7,396 bases of DNA from Acidobacteriaceae bacterium. Lineage in GTDB: Bacteria; Acidobacteriota; Terriglobia; Terriglobales; Acidobacteriaceae. The position numbers were made by a program, and so were the translations under genes. Shown here piece after piece: positions 1-5,879 of the stretch. The stretch is from assembly GCA_003135315.1 (NCBI GenBank), contig PLBD01000611.1, forward strand, positions 1 to 7,396. Direction: 5' to 3'. Each line of letters starts with the position of its first letter. The stretch's first letter is position 1. Under the pieces are notes generated by a model, which saw nothing but the letters and a program-made list of their open reading frames with translations, did no database searches and was not told where the DNA came from.

Positions 1-863
1 AGCTTCCCCTCGTTGGCGACATATAAAGGGTCGAGTCCCAGCAATTCGCACGCTCCGCGAACTTCTTCGCAGATGGGTACCGAACTTTCTTCCACTTCGA
101 TTCCGACCTGAGACTGTTGCGCGATTTCATTCAGTGCGCTGGACACGCCGCCACGCGTCGGGTCACGCATGCAACGAATCTCGCCACTGGCTGCGAGCAT
201 GTCGGCCACCAGAGTATGCAAAGCGGCGCTGTCGCTCTGGATCTGGGTTTCGAATTCCAACCCCTCGCGCTGCGCCAGAATTGCGATGCCATGATCGCCA
301 ATAGACCCGCTGAGAAGGACTCTGTCGCCGGGACGGGCGCGGTTCGAAGAAAGGTCGACTCCTTCGGGCACAACTCCGATTCCGGTCGTGTTAATGAAAA
401 CGCCGTCGCCTTTGCCCTTCTCGACAACTTTGGTGTCGCCGGTGACAACTTCCACCCCTGCTGCCGCCGCAGCTTGTTGCATCGAATTCACAATGCGCTG
501 CAGTTCCGCAATCGAAAAGCCTTCTTCGATAATGAACGCGGCGCTTAGAAACAGCGGTGTCGCCCCGCCCATCGCCAAATCGTTCACGGTCCCGTGAACA
601 GCGAGAGAGCCGATGTCTCCTCCGGGGAAGAACAATGGTTTTACGACGAATGAATCGGTGGTGATGGCCAGACGCTGGCCGTTTACGTTCACAATCGCCT
701 GGTCGTCGAGACGCGCGAGCGCCGGGTTCTGCAACGCGGGCAGGAAGACATCGCGGATCAACTCGGCGCTCAGTTTACCGCCGCTGCCATGGCCGAGCAG
801 GACGGTATCTTTGGCGGCGAGGGGTACTGGGCAGTTGAGTTCGGCGATGGTCTTCGTGGACAG
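1..863 (-). CDS. hypE: Hydrogenase maturation protein HypE, 3' end outside the window
   Basis: HypE makes the cyanide ligands of the [NiFe]-hydrogenase active site in the cytoplasm: it receives a carbamoyl group from HypF on its C-terminal cysteine and dehydrates it with ATP to a thiocyanate. I translated 287 codons without a stop. The reading shows the family opening CPVPL (11-15), the glycine-rich VLLGHGSGGKL (21-31), LDDQAI (52-57), TTDSFVVKPLFFPGGDIG (68-85), GTVNDLAMGGATP (91-103), TGDTKVVEKG (141-150) and MRDPTRGGV (232-240), typical of the AIR-synthase-like ATP-binding fold. HypE proteins are usually about 330-350 residues, so some 50-60 residues, including the reactive terminal cysteine, lie off the left edge. 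The gene begins 8 bp after the hypD stop, so the two are surely co-transcribed. No ATG, GTG or TTG lies in frame near the start. CTG at 861-863, preceded by AGGAG, is the best candidate. The family call is near certain; the start is less so. Confidence 0.96.
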   Translation of the reverse strand, partial: MSTKTIAELNCPVPLAAKDTVLLGHGSGGKLSAELIRDVFLPALQNPALARLDDQAIVNVNGQRLAITTDSFVVKPLFFPGGDIGSLAVHGTVNDLAMGGATPLFLSAAFIIEEGFSIAELQRIVNSMQQAAAAAGVEVVTGDTKVVEKGKGDGVFINTTGIGVVPEGVDLSSNRARPGDRVLLSGSIGDHGIAILAQREGLEFETQIQSDSAALHTLVADMLAASGEIRCMRDPTRGGVSSALNEIAQQSQVGIEVEESSVPICEEVRGACELLGLDPLYVANEGK

Positions 864-868
864 AGGCT

Positions 869-873
869 CTCCT
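869..873 (-). promoter_or_regulatory. Ribosome binding site that decides the CTG start of hypE
   Basis: On the minus strand AGGAG overlaps the end of the hypD TAG stop and stands 5 nt before the CTG at 863-861. This is good Shine-Dalgarno spacing. It supports initiation at the non-standard codon CTG and reinitiation by ribosomes finishing hypD. Confidence 0.6.
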
Positions 874-1969
874 ATTTTGCGACTGGATGACGCCGATAGT
901 GGTAATAGGCCGCGCAGGCGCCCTCCGCGGAAACCATGGGCGCACCCAACGGGTTCTCCGGCGTGCAGCGCATGCCAAACGCGGGGCAGTCCGGCGGCTT
1001 TTTCAACCCTTGCAATACCTGGGCGCTGATGCACTCGGCAGGTTCGTCGATTGTAATGTCGTGTAAGTCGAAGATCCGGTCGGCGTCAAAGGCGGCGTAG
1101 TCCTCCCGCAGACGTAAACCACTCTGCGGGATTGGACCGATGCCGCGCCACTTCTGATCTGCGACTTGGAACACGTCGGTCATAATCTGCTGTGCCGGCA
1201 GGTTGCCCGCGTAGCTTACCGATCGCACATACTGGTTTTCCAGCTTTGCCTCACCTGCCTCCAGTTGTCGGACCAGCATGAGGACCGCTTCCAGAATATC
1301 TACCGGCTCAAATCCCCCGACAACGATCGGCACCCGAAAATCATGAACCAGGTCTTCATATTCCTTGCATCCCATCACGGTGCAGACATGACCAGGGGCA
1401 ATAAAGCCCTGCACCCGGTTGGTGTCAGAAACCATCAGCGCACGAATCGCAGGCGGAACCAGCACGTGCGAAACCAGCAGGGAGAAGTTCGTGAGGCCTT
1501 CGCGCCTGGCCTGCCATGCGGCCATCGCATTTGCGGGAGCCGTAGTTTCAAAACCAATAGCCAGAAACACGATCTTGCGGTCGGGGTTGGAGCGGGCGGT
1601 CTTTACCGCTTCCATTGGCGAATAAGCGATGCGAACGTCCGCGCCTTGCGCCTTGGCGCGAAGCAAGTCCGAACGCGATCCGGGCACGCGCAGCATGTCT
1701 CCATAGGAGACAAGGATTACATCGGGGCGCAACGATAGCTCGATGGCCTTGTCAATCGTTTCCAGCGGAGTGACGCAGACGGGACAGCCTGGACCGTGGA
1801 TCAGTTCGATGCCGCGCGGCAGCAGTTCATCGATTCCGTATCGCATGATGGTGTGGGTTTGGCCGCCGCAGATCTCCATCAACACCCATGGCCGGGTGGT
1901 ATGTTGAACGATCTGAGCAACCAGGGCCCGCGCCAGGCGCGCGTCGCGATACTCATCGAGGTACTTCAT
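872..1969 (-). CDS. hypD: Hydrogenase maturation factor HypD
   Basis: HypD is a [4Fe-4S] protein that, with HypC, forms the scaffold on which the Fe(CN)2CO group of [NiFe]-hydrogenases is built. The 365-residue protein is full length for the family. It has the EICGGQTHT motif with Cys34, GPGCPVC with Cys62 and Cys65 (the thiol motifs needed for iron and HypC handling), GFETTAP near 139-145, PGHVCTVMG near 191-199, GGFEPVDI near 217, and four cysteines in the last 55 residues (in ECIS, CPAFGMRC and GACAAYY) that include the cluster ligands. All key residues seem intact. The ATG start gives the usual MKYLDEYRD opening, with only a weak AGGG-type ribosome site. It is followed 8 bp later by hypE. 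The order hypD-hypE is standard, but hypC, often directly before hypD, is absent: 1970-2185 holds no hypC-like reading frame. Confidence 0.98.
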   Translation of the reverse strand: MKYLDEYRDARLARALVAQIVQHTTRPWVLMEICGGQTHTIMRYGIDELLPRGIELIHGPGCPVCVTPLETIDKAIELSLRPDVILVSYGDMLRVPGSRSDLLRAKAQGADVRIAYSPMEAVKTARSNPDRKIVFLAIGFETTAPANAMAAWQARREGLTNFSLLVSHVLVPPAIRALMVSDTNRVQGFIAPGHVCTVMGCKEYEDLVHDFRVPIVVGGFEPVDILEAVLMLVRQLEAGEAKLENQYVRSVSYAGNLPAQQIMTDVFQVADQKWRGIGPIPQSGLRLREDYAAFDADRIFDLHDITIDEPAECISAQVLQGLKKPPDCPAFGMRCTPENPLGAPMVSAEGACAAYYHYRRHPVAK

Positions 1970-2019
1970 AGGGCCGCCCTGTCTGTTTGCGGCGGTCGGG
2001 TCGAACCGCCAGGAGACAC

Positions 2020-2048
2020 ACTATAAGTGAACTCTAATCACTGCCGAA
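2020..2048 (-). promoter_or_regulatory. Weak candidate promoter for hypDE
   Basis: On the minus strand TATAGT (2025-2020) matches the -10 consensus at five of six bases. Seventeen bases further upstream is TTCGGC (2048-2043), a poor -35 match. The position would give a leader of about 45 nt before hypD. No gene on this strand lies directly upstream in the window, so a hypD promoter is expected about here, but the -35 is unconvincing and an activator or alternative sigma factor may be used. Confidence 0.25.
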
Positions 2049-2120
2049 CATAGTAGCATTGATCAACAGCCCACCCCAGGCCGAGACCTCTGCCGTGAGT
2101 ACCTGCTAGGGGAGGCGGAT

Positions 2121-2140
2121 TTGTAACAGGCCAGTTACAA
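2121..2140. promoter_or_regulatory. 20-bp near-perfect palindrome, candidate operator
   Basis: Arms TTGTAAC and GTTACAA flank a centre AGGCCA whose GGCC core is itself palindromic. Eighteen of the 20 positions are symmetric and only the A/A pair at 2128 and 2133 breaks the dyad. It sits between divergent genes (hypD to the left, a small basic protein to the right). The right arm runs into TACAAT (2136-2141), a five-of-six -10 match that would start transcription about 38 nt before the ATG at 2186. This layout suits a repressor site for a dimeric regulator. A hairpin in RNA is possible but there is no U-tract. No specific regulator family can be named from the sequence. Confidence 0.45.
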
Positions 2141-2174
2141 TCGGGAGTGCAGCACTTAGGACGCAAAATCAACG

Positions 2175-2180
2175 AAGGGA
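2175..2180 (+). promoter_or_regulatory. Ribosome binding site choosing the ATG at 2186
   Basis: AAGGGA lies 5 nt before ATG 2186. The alternative in-frame GTG at 2147 lacks a comparable site, and its 13 extra codons fall in what looks like the leader, so the shorter protein is preferred. Confidence 0.6.
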
Positions 2181-2185
2181 TACGC

Positions 2186-2521
2186 ATGGATATTACAAGC
2201 ATAGTGGCACAGCTTAGAGAAGAAGTTAGCCGTATCGAAGATGCAATAGCAGCGCTCGTGGGGTCCGTCTCCCCGGCAGCACGGCGGGGCCGTCCACCCA
2301 AGAACAGCGCGAAACGTGGCCGCATGAGCGCGTCAGCGCGGGCCAGAATCAGTGCGGCGAAGAAAGCTTGGTGGGCAAAGCAAAAAGGCAAGCCGGAAAC
2401 CAAGGCAGCGAAGTCTGTCTCCAGGAAATCTACCGCTCGCAAGCCGATGAGTCCGGCCATGCGCAAGAAATTGTCGGCGATGATGAAAGAGCGTTGGGCG
2501 CAGAGAAAGAAATCGGCGTAG
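2186..2521 (+). CDS. Small basic protein with AT-hook-like motif and a duplicated 21-residue motif
   Basis: Not recognised as a named gene. The 111-residue product has three parts. Residues 1-28 are a likely amphipathic helix rich in heptad-spaced hydrophobics (IVAQLREEVSRIEDAIAALV), possibly a dimerising coiled coil. Residues 33-39 (RRGRPPK) contain the RGRP core of an AT-hook. The rest is lysine and arginine rich and holds two related copies of a 21-residue motif, 47-67 (MSASARARISAAKK then AWWAKQK) and 88-108 (MSPAMRKKLSAMMK then ERWAQRK), with about 9 of 21 positions identical including M, S, R, S-A, K, W-A and K. The copies resemble the short helical DNA-binding modules of the NUMOD3 type, but that is an impression. 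Nucleoid or DNA binding is the most likely role (inference). It converges on the DoxX-like gene and has a palindrome upstream that it might itself recognise. Confidence 0.75.
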   Translation: MDITSIVAQLREEVSRIEDAIAALVGSVSPAARRGRPPKNSAKRGRMSASARARISAAKKAWWAKQKGKPETKAAKSVSRKSTARKPMSPAMRKKLSAMMKERWAQRKKSA

Positions 2522-2553
2522 CTGGACCGCAGCCTGGTGTCAGTTGCCTCTTG

Positions 2554-2567
2554 AGTTATTCATAACT
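2554..2567. repeat. Inverted repeat in the convergent intergenic region
   Basis: AGTTAT and ATAACT are perfect 6-bp arms around TC. A further outer pairing of CCTC (2547-2550) with GAGG (2570-2573) is possible across a small internal loop. It lies about 30 bp after the stop of the small basic-protein gene. No T-run follows, so it is a weak terminator candidate or simply an RNA 3'-end hairpin. Confidence 0.35.
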
Positions 2568-2618
2568 TTGAGGACAAAGGCAAAGACTGGGTGCAGTAGA
2601 AAACTGGGCGGTCGTTCC

Positions 2619-2636
2619 GGGCAGCAGGAGCTGCCC
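2619..2636. terminator. Hairpin between convergent genes, possible bidirectional terminator
   Basis: GGGCAGC and GCTGCCC form a perfect 7-bp GC-rich stem around the tetraloop AGGA. It sits between the 3' ends of two convergent genes, about 100 bp after the plus-strand stop and 45 bp after the minus-strand stop. The position and stem fit a terminator serving both strands, but the downstream tract is only TTGCCATTT on the plus strand and has no T-run on the minus strand, so efficiency is doubtful. Confidence 0.4.
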
Positions 2637-2680
2637 TTGCCATTTGCGGCGGGAACAATTTCCAGCATTGGGGCCACCGC

Positions 2681-4015
2681 CTACCGATTGAACGGATTCT
2701 CCTGGACCCAATGGAAACCCCGGCTGACCAGTAGAAATTTCTTGCGGTCGAACAGTTCGAGTTGCATGTGGACCTTGTGGCCGTCCATGTTGCCATCGAG
2801 GATTAATTGATCCGGGTTCGGGCGTTGGAAGATAAAGCTTGCTTTCCAGTTTTTGTCATCGTCCTCGGTGAGCGTGAGGATTTTGTCGTCGACCTTGATG
2901 GAGGCTCCATAACGGGCCAGGGAATCGTCCATGCGTTGGAAAGCCATCCGGCTGGGAGCGTCAAAGATGACACGCCGCCAGCGGCCGTAATCGGTGATAA
3001 GCGGTGATCGAGTCTGTCCGTCAATGTTGAGTTGCTCCACGTTCCAGATTCCATAGAGTGCTGACTTCGGGCTGCCGCCACCGTAGAGATGCCAGCCGAT
3101 CCAACTGCCATAGGCATTCATCGCCATCAGCCAGACGCCAATCAAGACCTGGACGACCAGTGCGATGCGGTTAGCGCGCGGCCTTGCGAACAGTGAGGGT
3201 TGTGTGGACGGCCCGGCTGCACGATTCAAGAAAAACAAGTTTTCGAGACGCTGAACGTCGGGCGCGAGCAGGAATACAGACAGCAGGATGAGGTGAAAGG
3301 AAAGCAGTTTCACCGGCACGTCGTAAGTCATGTTGAGCATGAACACCTGGATCATGTCTGCCAGGCAAACCAGGGCGCCTAACGTGGTGGTGCGCGGCAC
3401 GATGAGCAGGATTCCGCCCAGCATCTCCGCACATCCGGCAAAGACTTCGTACGCTGGAGCAGCGCCGATGGAAGCCCACAGGACCCCCATTGGCGAGAAG
3501 TTCCCGTAAGGCTCGAGCAGCCTGGTCAGATAGGGAAATGGCATTTGCAGGGGAACAGCTTTAGCCCAGGCATAGGCAAACATCTGTCCTGCAAGACAAA
3601 TCCGAATGCAGAGCCGAAACCACTTGTACAGCGTGATGTAGTTTTCGCGCGTGCGATCAAGAATCGACCACACAACCGTCGCGAGGACGGCAACCACGAG
3701 CGTGCAAAACAGCAACACCCAGTCGAAGGTCCGGTCGCCGCTGCTGGTCTCCGTGTAAACCAGCGGTTTCGCGATGTGGAAGACATGGTTCGCGGTCCAG
3801 AGGACAATCTGGCGCGTGGGCGGCAGCGAGGATGGGTCCGGAATGTCGACGTTTGGAAGTGGAATCAGGCTGGTGGAAACTTGCGTGAGAATGCAAAACA
3901 GGCCGAAGTACACGAAGCAGAACCGAAAGGCGATACGAGTGGCAAGTCTCCATTGCGGATCAGGCAGATCGCATTGAACTGCCTCTGTCTGGAGTTGAGT
4001 ACCCTGAGTGCCCAT
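2681..4015 (-). CDS. DoxX-like polytopic membrane protein with C-terminal extramembrane domain
   Basis: The 444-residue product is mainly membrane protein. Hydrophobic segments lie near residues 26-46, 98-119, 131-152, 180-206, 209-230, 236-253 and 283-303. The core at 131-253 (WFRLCIRICLAGQMFAYAWAK, YEVFAGCAEMLGGILLIVPR, TLGALVCLADMIQVFMLN) resembles the four-helix DoxX/SURF4-like fold, including the pattern of a glutamate in a small-residue helix (E190, E197). Residues about 315-444 are soluble and look beta-rich, ending with HWVQENPFNR. Function is unknown; DoxX relatives are linked to quinone-dependent sulfur oxidation and redox stress, but this cannot be assigned here. The ATG has a strong GGAGG site (4025-4021) at 5 nt spacing. 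The gene lies 116 bp after pxpA on the same strand, but a separate promoter-like TATAAT precedes it, so it may be independent of the pxp operon. Confidence 0.8.
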   Translation of the reverse strand: MGTQGTQLQTEAVQCDLPDPQWRLATRIAFRFCFVYFGLFCILTQVSTSLIPLPNVDIPDPSSLPPTRQIVLWTANHVFHIAKPLVYTETSSGDRTFDWVLLFCTLVVAVLATVVWSILDRTRENYITLYKWFRLCIRICLAGQMFAYAWAKAVPLQMPFPYLTRLLEPYGNFSPMGVLWASIGAAPAYEVFAGCAEMLGGILLIVPRTTTLGALVCLADMIQVFMLNMTYDVPVKLLSFHLILLSVFLLAPDVQRLENLFFLNRAAGPSTQPSLFARPRANRIALVVQVLIGVWLMAMNAYGSWIGWHLYGGGSPKSALYGIWNVEQLNIDGQTRSPLITDYGRWRRVIFDAPSRMAFQRMDDSLARYGASIKVDDKILTLTEDDDKNWKASFIFQRPNPDQLILDGNMDGHKVHMQLELFDRKKFLLVSRGFHWVQENPFNR

Positions 4016-4053
4016 TCAAGCCTCCATGGGAAACTGCAAGGGAGCGGACGTGC

Positions 4054-4059
4054 ATTATA
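4054..4059 (-). promoter_or_regulatory. Candidate -10 element for the DoxX-like gene
   Basis: A perfect TATAAT on the minus strand lies about 39 bp before the ATG at 4015, giving a short leader that contains the GGAGG ribosome site. No good -35 hexamer is found at 16-18 bp spacing (GAGGTC at 17), so either an activator helps or the match is by chance. The position between pxpA and this gene favours a real promoter. Confidence 0.45.
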
Positions 4060-4131
4060 ACGCGAAAAGAATCGCCGACCTCATCTGACTTGCCGTTTGC
4101 ACGCTTGGGTAGCCTCCAATCAGCGGGTCGA

Positions 4132-4896
4132 TCACGGCAAGCCTTGTAAGAGCACGCCTGCCGCTTTGAGGCGCTGATTGACCTCGCGTGCGATGGCCAC
4201 GCTGCCCGGTGTGTCGGAGTGAATACAGATGGTGGCGGCATCAACCGGTAATATGGAGCCGTCGCTGGCGGTCACCCGGTGGCGAACGGCGATGTCGATG
4301 GCTTGCTCCGCGGCGCGGGCAGGATCGTCAAGAAGCGAACCGGGGAGACGACGCTTGCGTAGGGTGCCGTCGGGCTCGTAGGCGCGATCAGCGAAAGCTT
4401 CGGCAGCGAATCGCAATCCCATCGAATGCCAGACTTGCAGAGCAGACGAGCCGGCTTGGCCGACCATGATTAGTGCTGGATTGATCCCCTGCACGGCCCG
4501 GCCGATTGCCCGCGCAACCTCCGGGCTGGTGTTGGCCGCGCGATAGAGCGCGCCATGCGGCTTAACGTGCGCCAGTCGCATGTCCAGGGAGTCCGCAATC
4601 TTCGCCAACGCCCTGATTTGCTGGCTCACAGAGGCAACGATTTCCAGCGGAGAAAGTGGCGACGCGACGCGCCCGAAATTCTCCCGATCAGGATAGCTGG
4701 GATGAGCGCCGACTGCGACCTTCAGCGTGCGAGCGGCGGACAGCGTCTGCTGCATGGTATGTTCGTTGCCCGCATGGCCTCCGCACGCGATGTTGGCCGA
4801 CGTAATGTAGCGCATCAGCTCGAAGTCAGTTCCATCGGCGAGCGACGGCTCAGACTCGCCCAGGTCGGCATTGATGTCGATGGAAATATTAGCCAT
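4132..4896 (-). CDS. pxpA: 5-oxoprolinase subunit PxpA (LamB/YcsF family)
   Basis: PxpA is the ring-opening subunit of the PxpABC 5-oxoprolinase, which uses ATP to convert 5-oxoproline to L-glutamate in the cytoplasm. The 254-residue length fits the family (E. coli 244). Family motifs appear in order: IDINADLGE (6-14), NIACGGHAGN (35-44), GAHPSYPDRENFGR (63-76), HVKPHGALY (110-118), EAFADRAYEPDGTLRKR (166-182) and ICIHSDTP (223-230), carrying the conserved aspartates and histidines of the putative active site. The ATG start gives the usual short N-terminus; its ribosome site is weak (GGCGG). It is the third gene of the pxpB-pxpC-pxpA set, 53 bp after pxpC, the same order as in E. coli (ybgJ-ybgK-ybgL). 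Older annotations call this family lactam utilisation protein LamB. Confidence 0.97.
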   Translation of the reverse strand: MANISIDINADLGESEPSLADGTDFELMRYITSANIACGGHAGNEHTMQQTLSAARTLKVAVGAHPSYPDRENFGRVASPLSPLEIVASVSQQIRALAKIADSLDMRLAHVKPHGALYRAANTSPEVARAIGRAVQGINPALIMVGQAGSSALQVWHSMGLRFAAEAFADRAYEPDGTLRKRRLPGSLLDDPARAAEQAIDIAVRHRVTASDGSILPVDAATICIHSDTPGSVAIAREVNQRLKAAGVLLQGLP

Positions 4897-4949
4897 GTTG
4901 AACCGCCAATCCTATTCCGACGCGCTCAAGTTTCATGCCAATTTCCCGA

Positions 4950-5879
4950 TCACGATACAAAAAGTTCTCGCAGCCAGCGTTCTTGCTCACCTAGCGTCTG
5001 GACTGCCTGCACAATAGAAACTTCGGCAAGCCGCACCTCGTCGCGGGGCCGCAACTGGCCAAGGCGATGGACGTCGGCGGCAATCACATTCGCGATCTTC
5101 GGATATCCGCCGGTGGTTTGCTGATCGACAAACAGGATGATCGGCTGGCCATCCTGCGGCACCTGGATGGCCCCAAGCGGAATGCCGTCCGTCAGTAGTT
5201 CGGAATGTTCGCGCGGGCGGACGGCCGCTCCCTTCAGGCGCAAGCCGGTGCGGTCCGACTGTTCACTGACAACGTACGCGGTGGAGAACAAGGTGTCGAA
5301 CCCTTCCGGGCCGAACCACTCCTGCTGCGCGCCTCGGGTCACGCGGAGCGGCTGCGGAGCGTGCAATGCGTCAAGTGCATCCGGGCGCAGTGAGCGGATG
5401 TGCGAAGAGCCGTGCTGCCGAAGCCGCAACACGTCGCCGCTCCGCAATCTGCGCCCCGCGAAACCTCCAAAGTGGCCTGGGACAAATGTCGACGCACTGC
5501 CCATGACCAGCGGAATGTCGAATCCACCTTGAACGGCCAAATAGCAGCGCCCGCCGCTGGTCATACTCCCACATTGCAGGACTGCTCCCGCAGGGAGCTC
5601 GAACGCTGTATTGGCCGGAACCTTAGCCAAACTGGCTGTGCACTCGCAGCTTGCGCCGGCGAGTGCGGCGATGGCGCTCTCCTCGAATTCCAGGGTTGCC
5701 CCCAGCAGCGTCATCTCCAGTGCGGGAGCGTTCTCGTCGTTGCCTACAAGGAGATTGGCGATGCGGAATGACAACGCATCAGCGGCTCCGCCGGGAGAGA
5801 TGCCGAGGTGAGCGTAGCCGTAACGTCCCAGGTCTTGGACGGTTGTGAAGAACCCTGGCTTGGCAACCCGAATCGTCAT
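4950..5879 (-). CDS. pxpC: 5-oxoprolinase subunit PxpC (KipA-like, biotin-dependent carboxyltransferase family)
   Basis: PxpC works with PxpB in ATP-dependent activation of 5-oxoproline before PxpA completes hydrolysis. The 309-residue product matches the family length (about 310). Motifs: PGFFTTVQDLGRYGY (8-22), GISPGGAAD (26-34), AVQGGFDIPLVMGSAST (115-131), EHSELLTDGIPLGAIQVPQDG (224-244), and VDQQTTGGYPKIANVIAAD (251-269), all typical of the AHS2/KipA family. The ATG at 5879-5877 overlaps the pxpB TGA as ATGA, so translation is coupled. A longer in-frame reading up to 6029 exists, but its extra 50 residues overlap pxpB and do not resemble the family, so I rejected it. Older names include allophanate hydrolase subunit 2 and urea amidolyase-like; a free-standing allophanate hydrolase is unlikely because pxpA is adjacent. 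Confidence 0.96.
   Translation of the reverse strand: MTIRVAKPGFFTTVQDLGRYGYAHLGISPGGAADALSFRIANLLVGNDENAPALEMTLLGATLEFEESAIAALAGASCECTASLAKVPANTAFELPAGAVLQCGSMTSGGRCYLAVQGGFDIPLVMGSASTFVPGHFGGFAGRRLRSGDVLRLRQHGSSHIRSLRPDALDALHAPQPLRVTRGAQQEWFGPEGFDTLFSTAYVVSEQSDRTGLRLKGAAVRPREHSELLTDGIPLGAIQVPQDGQPIILFVDQQTTGGYPKIANVIAADVHRLGQLRPRDEVRLAEVSIVQAVQTLGEQERWLRELFVS

Noticed and set aside
117..548. 143-residue plus-strand reading frame opposite hypE
   Set aside because: The HypE frame on the minus strand is continuous and motif-rich here; this is a mirror frame.
1166..1738. 190-residue plus-strand reading frame opposite hypD
   Set aside because: hypD is unmistakable on the other strand over this whole stretch; the plus-strand translation shows no motif.
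2147..2185. GTG 2147 as start of the small basic protein
   Set aside because: It would begin almost at the predicted transcription start next to the palindrome and lacks a good ribosome site, unlike ATG 2186.
2038..2466. 142-residue minus-strand reading frame opposite the small basic protein gene
   Set aside because: It is antisense to a frame with a good ribosome site and repeated protein motifs; its own translation is low-complexity, cysteine- and proline-rich at the end, and matches no family.
3545..4060. 171-residue plus-strand reading frame opposite the DoxX-like gene
   Set aside because: Its translation is hydrophilic and unlike any family, while the minus strand encodes clear membrane helices with a strong ribosome site.
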